Source of the DNA: Cryptomeria japonica
Lineage: Eukaryota > Streptophyta > Pinopsida > Cupressales > Cupressaceae
Direction of reading: 5' to 3'
Assembly (NCBI RefSeq): GCF_030272615.1
Contig: NC_081410.1
Coordinates: forward strand, 120,154,640-120,218,639
Length of the DNA: 64,000 nt
Shown here: positions 21,485 to 33,051 of the stretch, piece after piece
How the letters are laid out: the number at the start of each line of letters is the position of its first letter
Numbering within the stretch: the stretch's first letter is position 1
Program-made: the position numbers and the translations under genes
Notes under the pieces: generated by a model
What the model saw: only the letters and a program-made list of their open reading frames with translations
The model's database searches: none
What the model was told of the DNA's origin: nothing

Positions 21485-21990
21485 GTGATGGGTTTGGAAG
21501 CTAGAAACAAATGTTGCATATTCTGATGGAAGTTTTTCGAATAAATTATAGACCAACCGTGCATCCTTCCTGTCAATGCAACAATATTTAAGCTATGCTC
21601 TTATCTCATTTGCCTTAGTGATATAGTCTTGGATTGTATCAAAATTCTTGGGATCCAACATAGTGAGATCATTATCAAGCTGATAGCCCTTAATATCATC
21701 AATTTCTATACAATTTACGCAAGATATCCCAAGCATCTTTAACTATTTTACACTTTTCAATGTGAAAGATGAGATCCTTTGATACATACTTCCTCAAAAT
21801 GCCAAGATACATAATATTTTAAGTGATCCATTTTGTTTGAGCATTGGGATCAACTTTAGGATCAACTGGTGTCATACAAGTTCCATCAATATAATTAGTT
21901 AATCCTTTTTCTATTAACTTACTCGAAGCATCAATTTTCCAAGATAGTTATGTGGAGTTAAAAGTGGAAATTTAGGAGAACCCACAGAAA
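21485..21990 (-). pseudogene. Copia-B gag N-terminal part
   Basis: Degenerate copia gag start. Minus strand near 21985-21940 reads PKFPLLTPHNY, then after a frameshift IDGTCMTPVDPKVDPNAQTKW near 21890-21830 and further gag-core sequence leftward to 21485. These are the usual N-terminal gag signatures (W-K-I...Y-I-D-G-T). The probable start codon is degraded (GTG at about 21982). The frame continues at 12603 across Element 2. Confidence 0.82.
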
Positions 21991-24821
21991 TAAAATAAAA
22001 GAGAACAAGATAGAGAGAGACACAAACACACAAGACACCCCCCCAAATTCACTCAATCAAAGAACCCTCCCAAAATGATGATTTGATATTTTATACTTAG
22101 TGCGATTATAATGGAGACTTGCAAAACAAGGCAAGGTGGAATTTTAATTCCAATATTTACAACTATCCAAATTGGGATATAGTAGATTCAAATGGCTAAT
22201 GCAAAAGACCAAATGAGTTCCAAACATTACAAGTGCCAAAATGGGCCAAAAATGACCATATTTTGAAAGTAAAATTTATACTCATAATCACTACAAATTG
22301 ATAGCATATATATGAAGTAGACAAAAAATTCATGCACTATAAAAAAATGACACCTAGAAAGGAGTCCATATGAGCCCGAATGAAACCTTTGAAGTTGCAA
22401 AAATAGGGATTGGATAGGTACAGTCATGAAGAATTGAAAATATGAAAAAAGTGTCCACCAAAATCAAAAACCAACTACACCATTGCGGAGGGCATGAAAA
22501 ATAAGCCCAAATAAAAAAAAATTGCTTGAAAAAAGACCTCAAAATGAGCACGTTATGAGCTTTCACAATTAGACTGCGAAATCAAAATCTCAAATGAAAG
22601 GGGGGGTCTAAAAAATTTGAAAATATACTGATGTACATCATTTTGTATGCTTAAATTTGACGATCTAGAGACCATCAAAGCAAAAATTCACTCCTGCTTG
22701 GCGAGGATGGCATGCAAAACATAATGGTCAGCCAAAGCACTCTACGATAGAAGATAACACACCACATGAGCATGAAGAGGAATCTGCAAAAGTAGGAAGG
22801 TTGTCTCCCCCACGTGAAGCCTGCAAGGAAATTACTTAAAAATCGATGTAGCTCAAAATCAATATTTCCTACAAACATGATAATGACTACAAGGCGGAAA
22901 TGATTAACTCCTTGACAAGTAGTGATCATAGTCCATTATCATATCACTCCACCAATTGATCAACCAAAACACAGATCACAGAGACTTCGATCACCGGATC
23001 CAGCACCATAGAGAAAAGCACCTAGGATACAAGTCACAGAGTCAAAGTAACTATGCACCTAGACCAATGGAAGTAATGAAACGAACTCAATCTGCCAACA
23101 AATAAATATAGAAAGCGGTAAGCAATATGAACAAGACCTTAATTCGATACACATCGAGCAATAGCCACATATAGGAGTATGAAGAACCAAATCTGAATGA
23201 GTCGAGTGCAACACAACCCAAAATGGAAGGGGCCACCAATGCAAAAGCATAAATAAAGGTGAAGTGCATGTAGTAGAGGTATGTGGCAAAGTAAGGTACC
23301 TATAAAAAAACTACCTACATACAGGCACTAATAGCGATAGTCATAGCTCTAAGAAGAGACGATAGGTCCTGTTACCAATATGAATGTGACTTGCTATGCC
23401 TCCACTCTAATAGAGATCCAAGAAAAGGTTGATGCAAAAAGTTCTTGCCAAGAATCCCCCATAGGATAAACTCAGATCAAAAAAAAAAATCGCTGGCCCT
23501 CCAATAAAACCACGAACCTCCCATACAATGGAAGGGAATGTGGCCACAAAACAACTCCTTCGACCAAGAAGAGTGGTGAGACAAGGTGATGCCGCTAAGT
23601 GGAGATAAGAAATATACAGTTATGCGGACTTCAATACCATGAGCCACATAGTTGATGCTAAATGCCAGTCGTCTCACACGTCTACGAGCAAGAGGATCGC
23701 CCACAGAAACATGATTCCTTAAGAACAATCTATTACAATGCACCAACCATCTTAAAAAAAACTTCAAATCCAATAAAACACCACAATAACTTAACCCACA
23801 AGCTGATGCAGGTTCATGGCCAAATAAGGAGATCTAACCAAATATAATTCACTAAAATTTAGCACAATAAATAAATGAATCCACATGATCCAATGAGATT
23901 CGTAATGGAAAATGTGGAACCCAAAAGAGATAACAATAGTCAGCGGGTTAAAAACCTCTGAAAAGTGTGAAGTTGTAGATGTGCATCGGAGTGCCAGAGA
24001 GTAGATTTGAGTGCCAACAAAGGTGAAGGCCAATCACAATTTTTCTATGACTGCAAAGAACCCGCAACTGATCTAGGCTTAAAGCTCGATTACACCAACC
24101 ATAGGCCAAATAGGTGTTGGCCAATTTCAAAAGAGAAACACCATTGCATCGATTCTGAAGCTAGGATCCCAATGCAAAGTACGGTTGATGATAAATTGTC
24201 TAAAATAAGAGCTTAAGACACCAATTTGGAAGTGGTAAACAAAGTAAAATCCTTGCTATCCTACAAGTCGATTAAGATCTAGGATGCATAGATAAGAGCA
24301 AGTTGACTACCAATCAGGTTCTTGCCAATGAGAAGTGGAACCATCAACTAACGGGATCATTGTCCTGATATTTTCTCACAGGCTACAGGCCTAGCCGGAT
24401 TTGGATACAAACTGATAATTTTTGTCCAAAACTTATAGTCTACCTAGATTTGATAAAAGACCCAAATATGATAATTCTCTAGAACAACAAAACACAGTCT
24501 AGAAAAAATGTTAATTTTACCCAAATCATAAAATGTTGCCTAGATCTGGTAAAATAATGTTGAGAATTAAAATAATACTAGAATTTTTTTTTGCAAGCTA
24601 CTAATCTTCCTTTTTGTAGTTCAAACAATTTTACCTGGAATATAAGTGTATTGTACTCACATCTCATGGAAATGACCACTCAGATGCAATGGTGGAGTCA
24701 AATTTGGTCTAGGAAACTTTGGAAATGTGTTGCATCACAAATCTCCCAAGATGCCAACCTTTGAATGCACCAAGATCTCTCAAAAATGACTATTAAAGGC
24801 ACCCCATAGGTTTAATACCAT
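21991..24821 (-). other. Copia-B long leader, no gene recognised
   Basis: 2.8 kb between the 5' LTR and gag. Directly after the LTR the minus strand reads TGGTATTAAACC, a decayed Met-tRNA primer site (24810-24821). The remainder has several short hydrophobic, Phe/Leu-rich frames on the minus strand (for example 23773-23477, 98 codons), but none has a recognised domain and stops are frequent. At 2.8 kb it is unusually long for a copia leader and may hide another unrecognised insertion. Confidence 0.5.
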
Positions 24822-25251
24822 GAGAGAATTTTCCTTGATCAACCCAAGATCTAGAGGCCAAATGAATAGCACATAAGAGAGAATAAATGTGACAAGAATA
24901 AACTGTATTCCTATGAAGATGAAAAATACTTAACTAAGTACAATGTACATGAGCCTTCTTATAAAGGCAAGGCCGAATGGATATGTGAGCACATGATCAT
25001 GACATGTGACTCAATAAGATACAAGGGTAGGTAGGGGTAGGTAGGAGAAATAATAGAATATTCCACTAAAGGTGGATCACCCATCAAAGGTGAATGTGAT
25101 AACAAGATAATACCATAAAAGGTGGAAGTTCTCCTACAACCATCTTCCCTAGATGCTCACTTCCCTAATTTTCTCATATGCAAACTACTGTGAGTCGATG
25201 CATTGTCTCAAGTCAACTTAAGTAAAGTGTAATTATGAGACATAATTTACA
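24822..25251 (-). repeat. Copia-B 5' LTR
   Basis: 430-bp match to 8664-9091, same orientation, TG...ACA ends. It could also be an independent solo LTR of the same family: ACCAT occurs at both edges but overlaps the terminal bases. The pairing with 8664-9091 is supported by orientation, the adjacent primer-site-like sequence and the gag order between them. Confidence 0.7.
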
Positions 25252-27500
25252 CCATTAGGATCAACCCAAGTGATTAGGACTAATCAACCAAGGTACTTGC
25301 GATAGATACTTTCTCAAGCACCATACTAAGAAGGGATCAATGAATGATGAATATCTAAATTCGACTTTGCAAAGTGTTGACCTTGGATTTAGGATTGATG
25401 ATTGATTTTTTGGATTAGAAGATTGATCAGGTTAATGTGCTATGTCTTTAAGGATGAGAGGGAAATGATTATGGAAGAATGGATTGATGATGAGAACAAA
25501 AGGGGAAGATAGCCCAAGATGGGAAGACACCTGATATGTGATCTTTGGTTAAGGCAGGTAAGACAATGAAATGTGACCACTCTTATTGAGAGATTGGGAT
25601 AATGTTGACCTTTGATTAAAAGCGTAGGTTCTTAATGGTTCTTGGTCAAACTCGTTGTTCAAATCATGTAAATAATCATGGAAATGATGTAATAACACTC
25701 GATGTTACAACAAATCTTTTGGTTTTTGTACAAGAAATTACAAGGCTTTAAGATTTGTCTGAGACTAGGCTTCTTTTTCTTTATTTGGCAATAAATCAAC
25801 TTTTTGGGATGTTTGAGGGACCTTTGGTTATGGTGCATGGATGAAACTGACCAGAAAATTAGTTCAAGTGGAGATGAAAAAATAGAGGCGAAGATGGTGA
25901 TCCTTAGGAAAATACAAATGACAAAATAGAGGTGAAGATGACGATTCTTAGGCGAAGACGATGAAATGTAGTCTAATAGTAATAAGATAAAATTTGATGG
26001 ATTTTGGTCAAACTGGGAAATGTTGAACTTGTTTGTCTTGCCAAGAGATATCAAGCATAAATACACATTGGCTAAGGTGATGCTTAAGACAAACATGAAA
26101 TGGAGGGCCTAGATTAGCTTGATTTTTATAATTGATTGATATGCACAATTGAATACATACAAACACATGCACTACCTAGGCTGGAAAGAGGATTCTACTT
26201 GTTGAGTCCCCACTTGGATTTCTCCATATACTTAGACAAAGAAGATAGAAAGAGATTCAGTAGATCTGGCTCTCCCTTACATGACACACACTTCTTAGGC
26301 ATACTAGAATCACATACCTCAAAGATCCGGAGATCTTATGAACTGGGGGACATCTATCTCGACTTTGAATAGTACGATGTGGGGTGGGTTCGGAGGTCCG
26401 ACCTCCTGTACCAACAAGAAAATGAGATTTTTCCCTCTACAACAAAATGTGTTTAGTCAAATTTTGGGGAAATACTGGTGGCTATACATGCAGTAGTTTG
26501 CTCAATTAAGAGGCCTCCCAACCCTTATAACAAGGGTTTAGTGCATCACAAGGATACTAGAGGAGACATTTGTCAATATAACACATTGACACCAGGTGAG
26601 AATTAATTTTGTCACCCTCATGAATATTTATATAGTAGACTGAAAGAGTACTGCTTGGGTCATTCCCTCTCACTTGCACAAATGCTTCGAGAGGTAAGCC
26701 CTCTAAGGGTTCTAGACTATGACAAAAAGGGGATAGGTTTTTTTTTTTTATCACCCAAGATTTCGCAAGGGGAGAGCATATACCTACTATTTGACTCAAA
26801 CATGAAAAACAAATTATTTTCTAATTATTAATGCATAAAGGAAATCCTAACATACACCTGGTAATAAAAATAGGTCTTTGACATTCAAATCTGCAGTACA
26901 AATTAGTAGTTTATAGACTTTGAACCTTCAACAAATGAGAAAAGCTGCAAAACCATAAGATGATTAGAGAAAACCTTAAATAAAATTGATCAACCTAAAG
27001 ATGGCAAAGTATAGGCACATATGTTAGGACATCTATGTAGGTGGCAAAAAAGAGATGTCAACTTAGATGCACAGACATTAATTCAGTTGCTGTAGAAAAA
27101 TAATTAGTCTTGAAAATCAAAATTTTGCTGCAATATTTTTTGTAGGAAAAATAGAAATCTATAGATTTATGAAAACCAAAAAGCTAAAGATTTGAAATAT
27201 TTTTGTGATTTTTATAATGTTTTATGATTTAAAAAAAACTAGAAACCTATACAAAAAAGTGTTAAGCGGAGACGACAAAACTCCTGCACACAGATGATGA
27301 AACAACGACGCAGATGATGAAACTCAGAACTTGCAAAACATCGTTAAATTTGAAAAATAATAGGGCAGAGACATCGATTCCTTAGTGGATAGGACAAAAA
27401 ATAGTCGTAGACTTCGATGCAAGGCAAAAATGTCAAATCGAGACCTGTGTGGACCTTTACAAGGAAATTCACAAAAAAACGTTAAATTAAGGTTCTAAGG
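25252..27500 (-). other. Gypsy-1 leader, non-coding
   Basis: 2.2 kb between the Copia-B LTR and the gypsy primer site. It has no conserved domain on either strand; the frames 25659-26096 (minus) and 26136-26372 (plus) are not recognisable and overlap low-complexity sequence. It contains near-repeats of GATGAAA/GGCGAAGATG around 25,870-25,960 and 27,260-27,330. Confidence 0.5.
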
Positions 27501-27518
27501 GTCCCACAGGATGTGCCA
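27501..27518 (-). other. Gypsy-1 primer binding site
   Basis: Minus strand TGGCACATCCTGTGGGAC, 3-4 bases after the LTR end. It resembles the plant gypsy primer site TGGCGCCGTCTGTGGGA, with changes mostly at CpG positions. Confidence 0.65.
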
Positions 27519-27521
27519 AAA

Positions 27522-28733
27522 TGAGGATGAGGAAATCTGGGTTAGCAAAATCACATGCATGCACTATAAAATAAAGCACACTACAACATAAAATGCATAC
27601 AAAGAAAATTTGTTTCACCTCCTCCAATTGAGCGGGAAGTGGAAATGTGTGATTGATGTCCACTTGATTTGCTCCTTAGGATGAGGGATGTAGATTGCTC
27701 TCCACTACACAACAAATGATAGGATTTGATAATGTGATAGATGTATTGACTTATATGGGATAATATTTGGGCATGGTGTGGGTGCAATGGATGATTTCAT
27801 GGTTCAAATGGACAACATAACAATATGCAAAAGATGGAATATTTGAAGGGAGAGGAGACTCCAATTTATAGATTGGAGGGGCCTAAAATGGATGGCCAAG
27901 ATTAAAGAGGAATGGAGGGCTATGATGGAAAGTGAGTGGAGAGGATTTGAGAGGACAAGTGGGAGATCCAAGAGATTTTCCATAAAGGCATTTCTTGTCT
28001 CCACACTTCTCAAGTACACGGGGAAGAGTTCTCCAAGTACCTTGGGAAGAGAAGAAAGGAATATACAATTCCTTGGGAGATGACAAGAGGAATTAAAATT
28101 TACAAAAAAAGAGGATGCATGGGGAGAATAAAAGGATGAAGGAATTAAAAAAACATTGGGAAGAGATATCATGGGAAGATTCAAGGGATTTGACATTCCT
28201 TGAATGGACCAAAAGTGGTGGCATTTAAAGTCGGAGGATGAGATGGGAAAGCCATTTATGGCAAAGAGTTGACCTATCCCTAATTAAGGTGATTAGGGAT
28301 TTACAAATGATTAATGAGAGTGAATAAGTGAGTTAATGAGGGATTAGAGTGCAAGTGGGAAAGTTAGGAGGATAGGACATGAGGAGAGAGAATGAGTGGA
28401 GGAATATAAAATCGGAGGAAATGGTAATCATGATTAGGCTAGAATTAATTAGGCATGATGAGGGTTAGGAGGGTGATTTGTGGGAATCAAGGGATTAGTT
28501 AATTAATTAGAATTAATTATCTAATTAGGATTTAGAAGAAACATTGATTAAGGTTGGAGATTGAAATCATTTTTAGAAGAATGAAATATAATTAATTTTG
28601 AAGTTGATAAAATTAATTTCAATATAATTTAATTAATTTTAAGAAGAAGGAGGACTGACACAATCAATATAATTAATTATGCGAAGAGGCTATATTAATT
28701 AAATATTAATTTAATTAATTTTAGTCGTCTACA
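27522..28733 (-). repeat. Gypsy-1 5' LTR
   Basis: 1.2 kb non-coding block; the minus strand begins TGTAGACGACTAAAATTAAT and ends TTCCTCATCCTCA, just before the primer site. TATA-like CTATAAATTGG at about 27,863-27,875 (minus strand) lies within a short palindrome. The upstream third is AT-rich (TTAATTAATT repeats 28,500-28,730). The other LTR is outside the window, so the far end is placed by its TGTAGACGAC start only. Confidence 0.68.
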
Positions 28734-29400
28734 AACATAAATAGCCCTAGGGACTGGGGTAGCAACAACTATATAGTAGTGTCAGAATGTGTAGCCTCCT
28801 ATCCAGAAACAAATACTTCCAAACCTCTATTTTGCTGCCTTGCCTTGGGTAGTTGTGCGTTCTCTCACTTGAAAAACTATGAATACCTCTCAACGCATAT
28901 GCAACCATCTACACTACCAATCACAAGCAACCAACATATTTTTTTATCTAAAATACTGGTAAAAAAAGTGCAACATGTACATTGTGCCTATGTAAAGTTA
29001 AATCTATGAAACAAATTCTAGCAATTTGATTGGCCGATGAAGTAAGTATTAATCACTATTTAATGATTGAGCCTCCACTATAGTTCTCTGATAGGAACTA
29101 ATTACATAATAATAACAAGTTTTGTCCTATTTCTATTGAAAATGCAATGGATTAGAGAGATGAGATTTCCACAGTCCATGCTATATTCAGATATGCTTCT
29201 GGATTCAATTGTGTGAAAGTTTTTGCATCAACTTTTCAAATCACACTCCATTCATCCAAACGTTGATGCAAAAAAATCACACAGCTGAATCCAGAAGCAT
29301 ATCTGAATAATGTAATATATGATAAAGCCATTTGATTTTTTATAATAATATATATATATAATTTATATGTATAGTTTTAATTCATTTATATAATGATAAG

Positions 29401-29431
<31 letters not shown>

Positions 29432-29778
29432 AATTAAAATATTAGATAATAATAGGATAAATAATATATAATATTGTAATATATTTTATATATATTAATA
29501 AAATAGTTAAATACCTTAATTATATATAAATTTAGTATGATTAAATAATTAATATTTATTGTTATATATAGTCATTAATAATAAATAATATAATAATTAT
29601 TATGAATAATACTAGATGTTGTTAACAATTAATATTATAATAAATAATTATTATGTCTATTATTATAATATAGATTAATTATTACATGTATAATATTATA
29701 AATGATATTACTTATCATAATTATTATTATATTTAATTAATTAAGAATAATAATTGTATAGCTATTATAATTAGATAG
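28734..29778. other. AT-rich intergenic DNA
   Basis: Extremely AT-rich from 29,330 to 29,778 (runs of TAATAATTATTATAATAT type), with no plausible gene. A conspicuous inverted repeat is listed separately. It appears to be the pre-existing DNA into which the LINE inserted. Confidence 0.7.
29185..29308. repeat. Near-perfect hairpin (foldback), 48-bp arms
   Basis: Left arm 29185-29232 begins ATTCAGATATGCTTCTGGATT; right arm 29262-29308 ends AATCCAGAAGCATATCTGAAT, its exact reverse complement. Pairing is unbroken for 23 bp at the base, then continues through two mismatches and a 1-nt bulge to TTTTGCATCAAC/GTTGATGCAAAA, leaving a 29-nt loop. It could be a foldback MITE or a small-RNA precursor. 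No coding potential. Confidence 0.88.
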
Positions 29779-30128
29779 TTTTTTTGGGAAAATGAGTAAA
29801 AATTTGTTCAAATCAAAGCAAAGAGTACAAAACCAAAGGTCACAATGCCCAACCAAGGACACCCCACAAACAACAAGAAGAAGTTCCACAAGGAACTGTA
29901 CAAAATGAACAATTACATAATCATGTCCTCCATAATCAACTTCTCCAAAGTTGCAAAATACTCTGGGCACAAAAGCCCTTAGTCATCCACATCCCACTTG
30001 CCAAGGTTCTCAAAGTCCCATTTAGCCAGACAATCTACCACTCTATTCCATTCAGGAGGAATATGAAAAAAATAAATATGATCCAAAGAAGAACATAGAT
30101 TCAAAATCTGCTTTGCCACCAAGGCTAA

Positions 30129-31773
30129 CTACCAATTAACACCATCCAATCTTTTCTCATTTAGCATATTCACCACAATATGTGAGTTAGACTCGCATGT
30201 AGTATGTTTCCAATGAAGGGAACATCCTCTATTACTTGCATGAAGAATAACTAGAGTCTCCATAAGATTATTAGAATGCTTCTCCTTATAGATAGAGAAA
30301 AAGAACACAATGTTAACTCTATTACTATGCCTACCAATGTCACCAATTCTCGCATGTCTAGGATTCCCTTTAGAAGAACCATTAGTATTGACCTTCAAAA
30401 ATCTTAGAGGGATAGGAAGCCATCGACCCTCTTTATGAATATTTTATCCCACTTGCCTAGATCTTCCTCCCACAGGGAAAGTGAAACCACTGCCAACCAA
30501 AATCAAATTCCTTATAACAACCAATCCACTAGAGTCCACTATTATAGAAATATCACATTTTGTTGAAATAGTCCCTTGAATCATGCCAACAATATTTTTC
30601 CACAAGTCAATGCCCACCATTTTTTAATCCTAAAAGATCCTTCAATTCCTTTCTAACCAAAGATTCTAGATAATGAAAGTGGGGCCAACAACCCAAGCTA
30701 CTTGAAGTAAAGAAGCCTTAGCATGAGGTCATCCCAAACTTTCCTAGAAGTTAACTAAAGAAGTAGCATGCACACAATCATGATTCCATGCCACCCATCA
30801 AAAATGTTAAATCTTTCTAGAGTACGAACACTGAAAGAAAAGATGTGAAGTACATTCCTCACTAGTTTTGCAAAAAACACAGGTAGAAGGGCCCTAAAAA
30901 CCTTTCTTTTGCAAATTATCCTGAGAGAGACACTTATTTTGGGCTACAAGCCAAACAAAAAAGTTGCATTTAGGCCAAGAGAATTTATTCGACAACTGCT
31001 TCCACCAAGGTACACCAACTTGTCCAAACAACTGTCTATCCAACTCCGAATAACTCGAGGCAACAAAAAATTTGCCCTTCAGATTAGGAATCCAAGCCAA
31101 AGTATATATCCCCTTAAGAGAATTGCAAAGTCTATCAATTATGATTCCAACTAACTCTTGATGATCCTCCATAGTATCACCCATCGATCAATCCTGAGGA
31201 TCCTTCCAACAAGTCACCTCCATCTACCCTTGTACTAAACTGTCTTAAAATACTCACTTTACTCCAACCAACTTTAGTCAAGATGTTACAAAGGGATTGG
31301 AGATGAGGAAATTTAAAAATAATAATTTGGGGGTTACCATCCCAAGAATCATGCCAAAAAAAGCATTAAATTCCTTATAACAAATCTAGAAAAATCCCTC
31401 CTTGATGAGCTTCACCCCTCCTTTGAGAGTATCCTAAATCATGGAGCACATCCCCACAAGGATACAATGACACACACATAAGCTATTTACTCCTCAAAGA
31501 TAATTATGAGTAATAATTCTAGCCCAATCCCGATCTTGGCAAGTACGACACCTCTAATATAACTTGGCAAATAAAACGTTACCAATCAAATCAACTAGCA
31601 AGAGTCCAAGATCTCCCTCTTGCTTCAACCTACAAACTAAATTCCAGTTGACTAAGATCCATTTTGAAGAGAGAAAATTACCAGAATTGAAAAAATGACA
31701 AGAAAGAGCATCAAACTCTTTGACAAAGCTAGAGGGGGCAATCTACAAAAAACATATGTAAATAGGAAGAGTC
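30129..31773 (-). pseudogene. LINE ORF2 C-terminal part: zf-RVT and RNase H
   Basis: 31184-30894 carries PWWKQLSNKFSWPKCNFFVW and LVAQNKCLSQDNLQKKGF, the zinc-binding reverse-transcriptase (zf-RVT) domain typical of plant LINE ORF2. 30398-30129 carries KVNTNGSSKGNPRHARIGDI, the RNase H start (first catalytic Asp of VNTDGS changed to Asn), then SNNLMETLVILHASNRGCSL and CESNSHIVVNML (second Asp of ESDS changed to Asn). 31185-31773 is the broken C-terminal extension of RT. Two active-site Asp-to-Asn changes predict a dead RNase H. Confidence 0.9.
31769..31773. repeat. Target duplication GAGTC (left copy) of Copia-C
   Basis: GAGTC precedes the LTR at 31774; GAGCC follows the opposite LTR at 44402-44406. 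Four of five bases match, the difference being a transition. Confidence 0.75.
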
Positions 31774-33019
31774 AGTAGAACAATTCTAGATGCTAAGAAG
31801 AGGTGGGGGGGGGGGGGGGGTGAATCAACATATATTAAACTTAACTATTTATTCAAATTGCATTCCAATTATCATAAGTACATAAGTAAGAAACACAAAT
31901 CAAAAGATCAATCACACAGTGACAAAGATTTTACATGGAAAACCCAAAGAGGGGAAAACCACAACGAGAATTATCTTACTATATGAAAAATTGATTACAA
32001 AGTTTTAGGCTCTTGGCCAAGGAAGCTAATTGCTCCTGATTTGGACTTGCAGGCTAAGGCACACAACCTTAGAGAAAGATACAATGGACTTACAAGACAC
32101 TAAAGATAACTTCTTTAGGGAAATATATAAAAAAAATTATTACAAAAAATAAATATTGTTGAATTGAGTAGAAGCACATCCTAAAAAATGTTAATTATAA
32201 TTCACTATTTGAAGCATTTGAATTTGACTTCATCACCGCTCATTTGTAATTACACACCTTCACACTTACATCATGCACCATATACAACTTTTCATACAAC
32301 TCACAAAATCACATAACTCTCATATAATCCTCTAAAGGATATTATCCTATATATACTATCTGCACAAACAAAATACATCAATTAGGTTGGCCTAATTAGA
32401 TGTAACATGTAGAGTACAAACAGTCAACCCGAAATATATTCTCCAAAGTAATGCAAAATAAAAATAATATGTGTAAAGGATCCCACCATGTCGGTGCACA
32501 TTCCTATTACTCCCAAATTTTCACCTTCAACTCCACGCGCAACCACACAAACAAAAAATACTCAAGTTGGTTCTAGAGAATAGAATCAATAATGCAAACC
32601 AATAAAACATACTCAAAATATGATGCAGATCTTCAAAATACATATAGATGCACAACATAGCATCACCTGACATTGACATTACTACATAAGAGAACCACAA
32701 TACTATAATAATTGAAAAATTGAGGAGGGAAAAGCATTCCTATAAATAGGTACATTGTCATTATATAATCGACACTCAAACCAACACCAAATTAATTGTA
32801 TATAAAATGACAACATGAAATATTGGATATAACATTATTTTACATCCACCAACACCATACTACAATTATAATCAAAGATGAATTAATGTGGCACAATGCA
32901 GACTATAATACTTAATCTTATTTGACAAACTATTAATGGGAGCAGTCACACTTGACCAATATCTCATGTGGATATCTGAATATATCTTCCATGCTCCAAA
33001 ACAACCATGAGTAAACTAG

Positions 33020-33047
<28 letters not shown>
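31774..33047 (-). repeat. Copia-C 3' LTR, main part
   Basis: Matches 42656-44240 block by block (for example TGAATCAACATATATTAAA at 31821 and 42692; CTCTCATATAAT near 32310 and 43190; CCATGCTC-AACAACCAT near 32990 and 44190). It lacks the TRIM, so it preserves the empty site near 32640-32660. Includes a run of 17 G at 31804-31820 where other LTRs have 6-8. Its last about 170 bp are displaced to 36056-36222 by an inserted block. Confidence 0.85.
33021..33047. repeat. (TA)n microsatellite
   Basis: About 13 uninterrupted TA units at the edge of the block inserted in the 3' LTR. Confidence 0.95.

Positions 33048-33051
<4 letters not shown>

Larger units (their letters stand above)
8664..25251 (-). 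mobile_element. Copia-B, interrupted element lacking integrase and RT
   Basis: Two same-orientation LTRs of 428 and 430 bp (8664-9091 and 24822-25251) bracket, in minus-strand order: primer-site-like TGGTATTAAACC, a long leader, gag (21990-21485, 12603-12091), protease (12120-12086, 10465-10032), an unknown frame (9974-9432) and a purine-rich 3' segment. Element 2 and a solo LTR interrupt gag and protease, both with exact 5-bp duplications, which shows the pieces were contiguous. Net length without the two insertions is about 6.1 kb. No integrase, RT or RNase H is present, so it is a deletion derivative or a non-autonomous family. No clear target duplication outside the LTRs. Confidence 0.72.
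3169..28733 (-). mobile_element. Ty3/gypsy host element (Gypsy-1), interrupted
   Basis: Minus-strand gypsy element reconstructed from pieces: LTR 27522-28733, primer site 27501-27518, leader 25252-27500 and 8429-8663, gag 8428-6228, protease 6137-5382, G-patch-like segment 5174-4968, RT 4374-3660, RNase H 3478-3169. Two copia elements interrupt it: Copia-B (8664-25251) in the leader and Copia-A from 3168 leftwards in RNase H. Integrase and 3' LTR are not in the window. The link across Copia-B is inference: orientation and order fit and both sides are rich in GGATTAGGA-like sequence, but I found no matching target duplication. The two halves could be separate elements. Confidence 0.65.

Noticed and set aside
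24822-25251. Independent solo LTR with ACCAT duplication
   Set aside because: ACCAT overlaps the terminal bases of the LTR; pairing with 8664-9091 as the two LTRs of Copia-B explains orientation, the primer-like site and the gag order better. Not fully excluded.
26136-26372. 78-codon plus-strand frame in gypsy leader
   Set aside because: No domain, opposite to the element's coding strand, and the flanks are non-coding.
31804-31820. Run of 17 G as a sequencing or assembly artefact
   Set aside because: Its length may be unreliable, but the tract sits exactly at the conserved LTR-end motif seen in seven other LTRs, so it is real in kind.
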